This document shows positions 1 through 5,872 of a DNA stretch of 12,151 nucleotides, piece by piece. The notes below the pieces were generated by a model. It saw only the letters and a list, made by a program, of their open reading frames with translations, had not been told where the DNA came from and made no database searches. The position numbers and the translations under genes are program-made. The first letter of the stretch is position 1; each line of letters begins with the position of its first letter. This DNA is from an uncultured Clostridia bacterium (GTDB lineage Bacteria > Bacillota > Clostridia > Lachnospirales > Lachnospiraceae): assembly GCA_946611595.1 (NCBI GenBank), contig CAMODY010000044.1, positions 1 through 12,151 on the forward strand. Reading direction: 5' to 3'.

Positions 1-202
1 AAGCCCTGATAAGAACAGATATGACATTCCAATCGGAAATCCAGTGCTGGGTAAAAGGGAACATGATCAAACCTCACTAAAATCAGGAAAATTTCTATAA
101 TCCAATTATTTGTTCTGCATGTGAAAAAGCAAGATGTTGTGAATTCGGCATATTTGTTTTATACTTTTTTCAGAAAAATTTCTTTAAGGAGGAACACTAT
201 TA
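1..202. other. Left-edge non-coding stretch, no supported gene
   Basis: This stretch is AT-rich and leads into the first gene. Two plus-strand frames stay open from the window edge for about 25 and 32 codons, ending near 80 and 100, and could be tails of a gene lying outside. On the minus strand an ATG at 64 preceded by GAGG runs open off the left edge for 21 codons, so a divergent gene is also possible. None has recognisable sequence. The right part carries the promoter and ribosome binding site of the next gene. Confidence 0.5.
137..165 (+). promoter_or_regulatory. Sigma-A-type promoter of the small gene-hypB operon
   Basis: A -35 box TTGTGA (137-142, 4 of 6 consensus bases) and a -10 box TATACT (160-165, 5 of 6) are separated by exactly 17 bases. 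Transcription would start near 172. The ribosome binding site AAGGAGG at 185-191 and the ATG at 203 follow directly. The start site is inferred. Confidence 0.6.
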
Positions 203-463
203 ATGGCATTTGCATGGAAGTTTTATAATGAAACAGACAAAGAAACTGTAGATAAATTTAATACGACAGTACAGAACGTCGTAAAGAACCACGAAAAACT
301 GCATGAGGTCAAAGCTATCGATTTAAGCGAAGAAGATGAAAAGGCTCTCGAAGATTTGATGAAAAAATACAAAAAGAAATTAGACACTGCTTTAGCTGTG
401 ATCGAAGATTTCGATGCTGAACTGGAAGCGCTTGTTAATAAAGTTGAAGAAAAACTGAACTAA
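203..463 (+). CDS. Small charged helical protein of unknown function, paired with HypB
   Basis: I do not recognise this 86-residue protein. It has no cysteine, no signal peptide and no membrane segment. From about residue 41 it is dominated by Lys, Glu, Asp and Leu in a pattern that suggests one or two long helices, possibly coiled-coil. The start is well supported: ATG at 203 with AAGGAGG at 185-191 and a promoter upstream. The stop lies 3 bases before hypB, so the two genes are almost certainly co-transcribed. In many genomes the gene beside hypB is hypA, but HypA needs a CxxC zinc site that is absent here. A role as a HypB partner or adaptor is only inferred from position. Confidence 0.75.
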   Translation: MAFAWKFYNETDKETVDKFNTTVQNVVKNHEKLHEVKAIDLSEEDEKALEDLMKKYKKKLDTALAVIEDFDAELEALVNKVEEKLN

Positions 464-466
464 AGC

Positions 467-1135
467 ATGGATGACGTAAGAATCATTGAAATAAAAGAAA
501 GCATTTTTGCGGATAATGATAAAGAGGCGGACCGCATCAGGGAGAGATTAAAAAAAGAAAAAACCTTTCTGCTGAATGTGATGTCTTCCCCGGGAAGCGG
601 AAAAACAACAACGCTTATCCGCACGATCGATGCGCTAAAAGATCAGCTTCGGATCGGCGTTATGGAAGCGGATATCGACTCTTCGGTTGATGCGGAAAAG
701 ATCGCTGGGACCGGAGTGAAAAGTATCCAGCTCCACACCGGCGGCATGTGCCACTTAGATGCCGGAATGACAGAGCAGGGGCTTAATGAACTTGGAACGG
801 AAGAACTCGACCTTGCGATCCTTGAAAATGTCGGAAATCTTGTCTGCCCTGCGGAGTTTGATACCGGTGCGGTTAAAAACGTAATGATCCTTTCCGTTCC
901 GGAAGGACATGATAAGCCGCTTAAGTATCCTCTGATCTTTACCGTCTGCGATGCATTGATCATCAACAAGATCGATGTACTTCCGTATTTCGATTTTGAT
1001 ATGGAAAAAGTTGTAGAGTATGCGCATATGAGAAATCCAAAGCTTGAAGTCTTCAAGGTCTCTGCAAAAACAGGGGAGGGAATGGAGGCTTGGATCCAGT
1101 GGCTGAAAACACAAGTAGAAGCTTTTAAGGCTTAA
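467..1135 (+). CDS. hypB: Nickel-insertion GTPase HypB
   Basis: HypB is a cytoplasmic SIMIBI-class GTPase that delivers nickel during maturation of [NiFe] hydrogenase and, in some organisms, other nickel enzymes. The 222 residues match a full-length family member. Visible motifs are the P-loop SPGSGKTT (41-48), ENVGNL (120-125), the base-specificity motif NKID (167-170) and SAKTGEG (199-205). The G-domain metal ligands are present: Cys95-His96 in GGMCHLDA and Cys127 in NLVCPAEFD. The N-terminal CxxCGC or His-rich nickel-storage segment of some homologues is missing. ATG at 467 has no good ribosome binding site of its own, since the preceding bases are the end of the upstream gene, so translational coupling is likely. 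No hydrogenase or other hyp gene lies in the window, so the client enzyme is unknown. Confidence 0.95.
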   Translation: MDDVRIIEIKESIFADNDKEADRIRERLKKEKTFLLNVMSSPGSGKTTTLIRTIDALKDQLRIGVMEADIDSSVDAEKIAGTGVKSIQLHTGGMCHLDAGMTEQGLNELGTEELDLAILENVGNLVCPAEFDTGAVKNVMILSVPEGHDKPLKYPLIFTVCDALIINKIDVLPYFDFDMEKVVEYAHMRNPKLEVFKVSAKTGEGMEAWIQWLKTQVEAFKA

Positions 1136-1163
1136 AAAAAGGACGGCGGAAGCCGTCTTTTTT
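1136..1163 (+). terminator. Rho-independent terminator after hypB
   Basis: A GACGGC stem (1142-1147), GGAA tetraloop and GCCGTC (1152-1157) are followed by six T. A run of A before the stem can pair with the T-tract, so it may also stop transcription on the other strand. It begins right after the hypB stop codon. Confidence 0.9.
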
Positions 1164-1201
1164 ATATTACATGTGCAGTAGCAATCGGAAAGCAAAAGGA
1201 T

Positions 1202-1207
1202 TATAAT
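1202..1207 (+). promoter_or_regulatory. Likely -10 box for the yqeY operon
   Basis: A perfect TATAAT lies at 1202-1207, 37 bases before the yqeY ATG and after the hypB terminator. The -35 region 17 bases upstream (TAGCAA, 1179-1184) is weak. The position fits a promoter for the following three genes. No LexA-type operator is obvious here even though dinB is in the operon. Confidence 0.5.
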
Positions 1208-1244
1208 TGCACTTGATATGTAAACTGACAGGAGGTAATAAATT

Positions 1245-1688
1245 ATGTCAAAATTTCAGACACTGCAAAGTGACATGGTAGCTGCTATGAAGGCAAAGGA
1301 TAAGCCGCGCAAAGAGGCAATCTCTGCTGTGATCCAGACAATTAAGAAAATGGCGATCGATGAAGGACATAGAGATGATATTTCTGATGAGTTCGCAGAC
1401 CGTATGATCTTAAAAGAACTTAAGAGTACGAAAGAGCAGATCGATACCTGCCCGGACAGCCGCGCGGAGCTGAAAGCAGAATATCAGCTGAAGTATGACA
1501 TTATCAATGAATATGCACCAAAGCTGATGTCTGTTGATGAGATCAAAGCCGTACTGAATGAAAAATTTGCAGATGTGATCGCAACGAAAAACAAAGGTGC
1601 GATTATGAAAGCTGTTATGCCGGAGCTTCGCGGAAAGGCTGATGGCAAAGATATCAGCAAAGTCGTTGAGGAATTCTTAAAGGCCTGA
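1245..1688 (+). CDS. yqeY: YqeY / GatB-YqeY domain protein
   Basis: This 147-residue cytoplasmic protein is a stand-alone member of the GatB/YqeY family, the helical domain also found at the C-terminus of the amidotransferase subunit GatB. The exact role of free YqeY is not established; a tRNA-binding or tRNA-dependent amidation link is usually suggested from the shared domain. Visible family marks are the N-terminal helix with MKAKDKPRKEAI (15-26), the central Lys/Glu-rich helices with an EYAPKLMS turn (about 90-97), and the C-terminal KAVMPELRGKADGK block (about 122-135). The start is ATG with AGGAGGT at 1230-1236. It is followed after 31 bases by dinB on the same strand with no terminator, so it is probably the first gene of that operon. 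Confidence 0.92.
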   Translation: MSKFQTLQSDMVAAMKAKDKPRKEAISAVIQTIKKMAIDEGHRDDISDEFADRMILKELKSTKEQIDTCPDSRAELKAEYQLKYDIINEYAPKLMSVDEIKAVLNEKFADVIATKNKGAIMKAVMPELRGKADGKDISKVVEEFLKA

Positions 1689-1706
1689 GTGGATAGATAA
1701 GTTTTC

Positions 1707-1722
1707 AGGAGGACGCGTTCTG
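1707..1722 (+). promoter_or_regulatory. Ribosome binding site deciding the CTG start of dinB
   Basis: AGGAGGA at 1707-1713 is ideally spaced for the CTG at 1720-1722 and is 33 bases or more from the first in-frame ATG at 1747. No ATG, GTG or TTG in this frame lies between them. Confidence 0.75.
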
Positions 1723-2940
1723 AACCAGATCATTATTCATGTAGATATGGACGCTTTTTACGCTTCAGTTGAGGTGCGTGATAACCCGGCGCTGAAAGGA
1801 AAGCCTCTGATCATTGGCTCCCTTCCAAATGAGCGCGGGGTTGTTGCTACCTGCAGCTATGAGGCGCGTCCTTTTGGCGTGCGGTCCGGAATGAATATTA
1901 AGGAGGCATACCGCCTTTGCCCGAACGGCATCTATATGCATCCCGATATGCATAAGTACCGCGCTGTCTCAGCGCAGATTCATGAAATCTGGAATACCTA
2001 TGCGACTGCATCCGAACGGATCGCCTTTGATGAAGCCTATCTGGATGTTACGGAACAGGCCGGGGATTTTGAAGGCGCAAGAAGGATCGGACAGCTGATC
2101 AAAAAGAGAACACTCGAAGAAGTTGGCCTTAGCTGTTCTGTCGGCGTTGCCTATTCAAAGACAGCGGCAAAGACGGCAAGTGAAGAGAAAAAACCAAACG
2201 GCTATTTCGAGATACCGACTCCTGAAGATTTTGTAAATCTAATTATCGACAGGGATGTACGTGTGCTTTATACCGTTGGTGCAAGCACATCAGAAAAACT
2301 CTATTCTTCCGGCATCCATACGGTTCGGGATATTCGGGAAAACCCGGAAGAGGTCGTCCGAATTTTAGGGAAACAGGGGCGATGGATTGTAAATATTGCG
2401 AACGGGATCGACGATCGTAAGGTTACGCCTTATCGTCCGGAAGATGCAAAATCGATCAGCAGGGAAGTAACCTTCCAAAAAGATGTGAATGATTATGAAC
2501 TGCTCAAAGATGTGCTGGTACTGCTTGCGCTTTGTGTGGAACAGAGAGCAAAGAGATACGGCCTGCACGGAAACGGAGTGACTTTAAAACTTACCTATGC
2601 CAACATGAAAGGCATTACGCGTTCGCGCCTTACGCCTGCCTGCGATAATGCGGTGATGATCTATCATGAGGCAGCGGGCTTGCTTGACACTGTGGATAAA
2701 CGCCCTGTCAGATTAGTCGGGGCCGGAATCTACAATCTTTCCGGTGAAGAAGGCAGACAGCTGACATTCGACGATATTGCTAGTGGCGCAAAAGAACAAC
2801 GGGAAGCTGAAATGAAACGTCTTTTAGACGGCTTGCAGGCAAAATACAACCTGGATTTTGCGGGACATTTAGAGCAGATATATCAATACGATATTCTCCA
2901 TAAGACCGTAGAATATATGAGAAAACACGCGAAGAAATAA
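1720..2940 (+). CDS. dinB: DNA polymerase IV, Y-family translesion polymerase (CTG start)
   Basis: DinB copies across damaged bases with low fidelity. I place the start at CTG 1720, giving 406 residues. AGGAGGA at 1707-1713 is 6-7 bases upstream, and the first residues then read (M)NQIIIHVDMD, matching the family N-terminus. The first in-frame ATG (1747) would delete strand 1 and catalytic Asp9. Other motifs are the steric-gate aromatic Tyr14, the catalytic pair Asp104-Glu105 in FDEAYLD, and KTASEEKKPNGYF in the palm and fingers. A QLTFDD segment (347-352) resembles a sliding-clamp binding motif. About 54 further residues follow it, a helical Lys-rich tail. It lies between yqeY and a metallo-hydrolase in a tight gene row. 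Confidence 0.94.
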   Translation: MNQIIIHVDMDAFYASVEVRDNPALKGKPLIIGSLPNERGVVATCSYEARPFGVRSGMNIKEAYRLCPNGIYMHPDMHKYRAVSAQIHEIWNTYATASERIAFDEAYLDVTEQAGDFEGARRIGQLIKKRTLEEVGLSCSVGVAYSKTAAKTASEEKKPNGYFEIPTPEDFVNLIIDRDVRVLYTVGASTSEKLYSSGIHTVRDIRENPEEVVRILGKQGRWIVNIANGIDDRKVTPYRPEDAKSISREVTFQKDVNDYELLKDVLVLLALCVEQRAKRYGLHGNGVTLKLTYANMKGITRSRLTPACDNAVMIYHEAAGLLDTVDKRPVRLVGAGIYNLSGEEGRQLTFDDIASGAKEQREAEMKRLLDGLQAKYNLDFAGHLEQIYQYDILHKTVEYMRKHAKK

Positions 2941-2952
2941 AAGAGGTACAAA

Positions 2953-3792
2953 ATGAAAGTTACGTTTTTTGGAACCACGACATTGTTATTTGATGACGGA
3001 AAAGACCAGATTTTTTTTGATGCACATATGACAAGACCGTCACTGTTAAAGTACATTTTCGGAAGTCAGCCAACAGATAAAGCTGTTGTTGATGAAATGT
3101 TGAAAGCACATCAGATCGATCGGCTTCGGGCAATTTTTGCTTCCCATTCGCATCATGATCATGTGATGGATGCGCCTTATATCGCAAGCAAAACAGGTGC
3201 TGTAATTTACGGAAGCAGTTCCGCAATGAACGTGGCAAGAGGCGGAGATATCCCGGAAGAGCAGATGTGTGAATTTCAGGCTAATGAGACTTATGAGGTC
3301 GGCGGATATAAGATCAAAGTCATTCCGTCAATCCACTCCAAGCCGACGCTCATCAACAACGATCTCGGCCAGACGATTGACGAGCCATTAAGACAGCCTG
3401 CAAAACTGCGCAGCTACAAAGAAGGCGGCTCTTATGATTTTTATGTGGAAGCTGAAGGCAAACGCATTATGATCCGACCGAGTTTTAATTATATCGAAGG
3501 CCAGATGGATGGCTATAAGGCAGACGTTTTGTTCCTTGGTGTCGCAGGCCTTCAAAAAGCCGATGAAGCAATGGAAGAAAAATTCTTTGCGGAGACGATC
3601 GATAAAGTAGAACCGAAACTGGTAATCCCTGTGCATTGGGATAATTTCTTCTCCCCGCTGACAAAGCCTGCGATCGGTATGCCGCGCTTGGTTGAAAAAA
3701 CCGAAATTGTTTTCTTTAAGCTTGCAAAGCAGTGCGAGAAAAGAGGAATCCCTTGTATTGTACAGATCCCTCGCACAAGCGTTGAAATATAA
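2953..3792 (+). CDS. Metallo-beta-lactamase-fold hydrolase
   Basis: This 279-residue cytoplasmic protein has the metallo-beta-lactamase fold, in a UlaG-like branch. The metal motif HxHxDH is clear at 65-70 (HSHHDH), a further His lies at 128 (PSIHSK), and the last metal-site His is at 228 (IPVHWD). The segment where many relatives carry the metal-bridging Asp reads MIRPSFNY (173-180), so that ligand seems replaced. A mononuclear or altered site is possible, or it may simply be the subfamily pattern. The start is ATG with AAGAGGT 6 bases upstream. It begins 12 bases after dinB, so it is probably co-transcribed. The substrate cannot be read from the sequence. Confidence 0.9.
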   Translation: MKVTFFGTTTLLFDDGKDQIFFDAHMTRPSLLKYIFGSQPTDKAVVDEMLKAHQIDRLRAIFASHSHHDHVMDAPYIASKTGAVIYGSSSAMNVARGGDIPEEQMCEFQANETYEVGGYKIKVIPSIHSKPTLINNDLGQTIDEPLRQPAKLRSYKEGGSYDFYVEAEGKRIMIRPSFNYIEGQMDGYKADVLFLGVAGLQKADEAMEEKFFAETIDKVEPKLVIPVHWDNFFSPLTKPAIGMPRLVEKTEIVFFKLAKQCEKRGIPCIVQIPRTSVEI

Positions 3793-3804
3793 TTAGATAT
3801 GATT

Positions 3805-3824
3805 GAGGCAGCTGTGGCTGCCTC
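3805..3824 (+). terminator. Hairpin between hydrolase gene and ampS, weak or atypical terminator
   Basis: An 8-bp perfect stem GAGGCAGC / GCTGCCTC with a TGTG loop follows the hydrolase stop codon. It lacks a T-tract (TTGATAAA follows), so it may be a leaky terminator, an mRNA 3' end stabiliser or an attenuator ahead of the aminopeptidase. It does not cover the ampS ribosome binding site. Confidence 0.45.
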
Positions 3825-3845
3825 TTGATAAATAAGGAGAACTAC

Positions 3846-5075
3846 ATGGATAAAAGACTTGAAGAATATGCAAAACTAGCTGTAAGAATGGGCGCAAATA
3901 TTCAAGAGGGCGATACAATGCTTTTGCGCGCGCCTGTTGACTGCGCAGAGTTTGCACGGATGATCGTAAAGGAAGCCTATGATGCCGGTGCAAAAGAAGT
4001 CATCATGGGCTGGAGAGATGATACCATTAGCCGTCTGAATTATTTGCATGCTGCAGATGAAGTGTTTGACAGCTTCCATGAATGGGAAAAAGTTCAGTAC
4101 GATACACTTTCAAAAGGGAAATTCGTTCTCTTAACAATTGATGCAGAAGACCCTGAAGCTCTGAAAGGAGTAGATCCGAACAGGATTCAGCGTTCTGTGA
4201 AAGCGCGGATGACAGCCCTTAAGGACTACAGCGATAAACTGATGGCCAGCGAGTTTTCCTGGAGTATCGTTGCTGTCCCAATCCTTTCCTGGGCAAAGAA
4301 AATGTTCCCGGAACTTTCAGATGATGAGGCGATGAATGCTCTTTGGGAAGCCATTTATGAAACCATGCGTATTGATGGAAGCGGCGATGCTGTTGAAAAA
4401 TGGCAGCAGCATATAGCCAAGCTCCAGGAAAAATGCGAGAAACTGAATGCGCTCGATCTTAAGACCTTGCATTATAAGACAGAGCTTGGAACAGATTTTA
4501 CTGTAGATCTTCCGGAAGGAGCAATCTGGTGCGGCGGCGCAGATAAGAATAAACAGGGAATTAACTTCATCGCAAATATGCCGACGGAAGAAGTCTTTAC
4601 GGCACCTCAAAGAGACAGCGGAAACGGAGTGATTGCAGCTTCTAAACCGCTTTGTCTGAATGGAAGCTTGATCGAAGGAATCAAGTTTACGGTTGAAAAC
4701 GGAAAAATTGTAAAAGCAGAGGCGGATACCGGACTGGATGTATTGGAAAAAACTCTGGATGTAGATGAGGGCAGCCGCTACTTTGGAGAACTGGCGTTGG
4801 TTGATTATGATTCTCCGATCTCGAACCAGAACCTCCTTTATTACAATACTTTGTTTGATGAGAATGCTTCCTGTCATATCGCATTCGGTGCAGCATATCC
4901 GGACTGCATGAAGGATACGGACGGTAAGACGACGGAAGAACTTCTTCAGATGGGGCTGAATGATTCTCTGAATCATGTAGATTTCATGGTGGGAACCGCT
5001 GAAACGGAGATTACGGGAATCACAAAAGAAGGCAAGACAGTCGTGATCATGAAGGATGGAAACTTCGTTCTGTAG
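3846..5075 (+). CDS. ampS: M29-family aminopeptidase
   Basis: This is a cytoplasmic two-metal aminopeptidase of family M29 (AmpS/AmpT/aminopeptidase II) that removes N-terminal residues from peptides. With the start at ATG 3846 (AAGGAGA at 3834-3840) it has 409 residues, the normal length. A TTG at 3825 in frame overlaps the ribosome binding site and is not the start. The metal and catalytic residues align with the Thermus enzymes: Glu249 (TEEVFTAP), Glu315 (FGELALVD), His344 (NASCHIAFG), Tyr351, and His377/Asp379 (NHVDFMVGT). The upstream hairpin makes independent or attenuated transcription possible. The 3' end faces the Crp/Fnr gene, with only 12 bases between the two stop codons. Confidence 0.95.
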   Translation: MDKRLEEYAKLAVRMGANIQEGDTMLLRAPVDCAEFARMIVKEAYDAGAKEVIMGWRDDTISRLNYLHAADEVFDSFHEWEKVQYDTLSKGKFVLLTIDAEDPEALKGVDPNRIQRSVKARMTALKDYSDKLMASEFSWSIVAVPILSWAKKMFPELSDDEAMNALWEAIYETMRIDGSGDAVEKWQQHIAKLQEKCEKLNALDLKTLHYKTELGTDFTVDLPEGAIWCGGADKNKQGINFIANMPTEEVFTAPQRDSGNGVIAASKPLCLNGSLIEGIKFTVENGKIVKAEADTGLDVLEKTLDVDEGSRYFGELALVDYDSPISNQNLLYYNTLFDENASCHIAFGAAYPDCMKDTDGKTTEELLQMGLNDSLNHVDFMVGTAETEITGITKEGKTVVIMKDGNFVL

Positions 5076-5087
5076 GAAAGCTTGCGT

Positions 5088-5750
5088 TTAAATGGTTTCT
5101 GTTAAAAGTTTAAAATGATTTTTGCGAAATTCTATTAAGCCCTCCCGCTGCATGCGGCTAAGCTCCTTGGACATGTTCGTGCGTTCTAGATTTAAATAGT
5201 CGGCAAGCTGCTGGCGGTTAAAAGGGATATCGAATTCTTTGGATTTTTTTTGCAGTGATACTGTATTCAGATACGATAGAATACGGCCTCTGGCGCTTTT
5301 TGGTGAAGTGTGAAAACTTCTTCCGGAAAGCGTCAGATTTTTTTGTGCTGAAATCAGAAGAAGGTTCTGAAACATTTTCTCTTCCCAGTCTGATGCAAGT
5401 TCGTGCTTTGCAAGTACACCGACTTTCAGAAAAACGATCGTACAGTTTTCATTGGCACGAACATCAACCAGCATGACGGAATCCGGAAGGAGAGCATAGG
5501 TCTCAGCAAAGACCTGGCCCGGACCGACATGGCTTAAAACCGTACAGTTTCCCCAGACATCGTTGCTTTCAATCGTAACGCTTCCGGAGAGTACAAGCCC
5601 TAAATAATCCGTTTTGCTTCCAGCGTGCAGAATAATACTGCCTTTCCGGTATTTCTTTTCATATGCATGCAGGGTATCCAGGCAGATGCCGATGCCCACT
5701 CTCGGGATGCCGCGAAAAAGAGATGCGTTTGCCACTTGGTTCATATCCAT
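5088..5750 (-). CDS. Crp/Fnr-family transcription regulator
   Basis: This is a 220-residue regulator with an N-terminal cyclic-nucleotide-binding-type beta barrel (about 30-115), a long dimer helix (about 118-140) and a C-terminal winged helix-turn-helix (about 150-215). The recognition segment is RQQLADYLNLERTNMSKEL (179-197). Where CRP has its cAMP-binding Arg-Ser, this protein reads GQVFAETYALL, so cAMP is unlikely to be the ligand. Only three scattered Cys (23, 69, 103) are present, so an FNR-type [4Fe-4S] sensor is not supported. I chose ATG at 5750 because AGGAG lies 7 bases upstream and the family N-terminus fits; the open frame extends 41 codons further without similarity. The divergent ferredoxin gene and the shared palindrome suggest an HcpR/FrdX-like redox or nitrosative-stress circuit. 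Confidence 0.92.
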   Translation of the reverse strand: MDMNQVANASLFRGIPRVGIGICLDTLHAYEKKYRKGSIILHAGSKTDYLGLVLSGSVTIESNDVWGNCTVLSHVGPGQVFAETYALLPDSVMLVDVRANENCTIVFLKVGVLAKHELASDWEEKMFQNLLLISAQKNLTLSGRSFHTSPKSARGRILSYLNTVSLQKKSKEFDIPFNRQQLADYLNLERTNMSKELSRMQREGLIEFRKNHFKLLTETI

Positions 5751-5778
5751 GATCCGTCTCCTGAAAATTACAAAACAA

Positions 5779-5784
5779 AATGTA
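5779..5784 (-). promoter_or_regulatory. Possible -10 box of the Crp/Fnr gene
   Basis: TACATT on the minus strand (4 of 6 consensus) lies about 30 bases before the ATG at 5750. A -35 element 17 bases further back would fall inside the palindrome at 5800-5817, which would let the protein regulate its own gene. Weak, inferred from spacing. Confidence 0.3.
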
Positions 5785-5799
5785 AAAATATTTGAAAAA

Positions 5800-5817
5800 A
5801 TGTGGTTTAAACCACAT
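5800..5817. promoter_or_regulatory. 18-bp perfect palindrome, probable Crp/Fnr operator
   Basis: The half-sites TGTGG and CCACA are separated by 6 bases (GTTTAAAC core), flanked by one more A/T pair. This is the same architecture as CRP/FNR-type sites (5-base half-sites, 6-base spacer). It lies in the shared intergenic region between the Crp/Fnr gene and the ferredoxin gene. Its centre (5808.5) is 41.5 bases upstream of the start site predicted from the -10 box at 5838-5843, the classical class II activator position. Confidence 0.72.
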
Positions 5818-5837
5818 ACTTCCTGGCCGCAATATAC

Positions 5838-5843
5838 TATACT
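5838..5843 (+). promoter_or_regulatory. -10 box of the ferredoxin gene
   Basis: TATACT at 5838-5843 is repeated in overlap at 5833-5838. No -35 box is found at the normal distance; that space is taken by the palindrome, which suggests an activator-dependent promoter. Confidence 0.55.
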
Positions 5844-5872
5844 GCAGACAAGAAAGCAAGGAGGAGAAAACA

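Noticed and set aside
1..64. Minus-strand ORF of 21 codons running off the left edge
   Set aside because: It has an ATG and a nearby GAGG, but it is too short and has no similarity I recognise. It was kept only as a remark in the left-edge entry.
203..463. The small gene before hypB as a HypA
   Set aside because: HypA requires a zinc site with CxxC pairs and an N-terminal Met-His; this protein has no Cys and begins MAFAW.
755..1195. 146-codon minus-strand frame overlapping hypB
   Set aside because: It runs through the hypB terminator and is antisense to conserved GTPase motifs.
4317..4976. 219-codon open frame on the minus strand inside the aminopeptidase gene
   Set aside because: It is fully covered by a gene with all M29 metal ligands, and its own sequence is Ile/Arg/Cys-rich with no domain pattern or ribosome binding site.
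5792..5872. 27-codon N-terminal extension of the ferredoxin gene
   Set aside because: It begins upstream of the palindrome and the -10 box and would not be transcribed; ATG 5873 has an ideal ribosome binding site.
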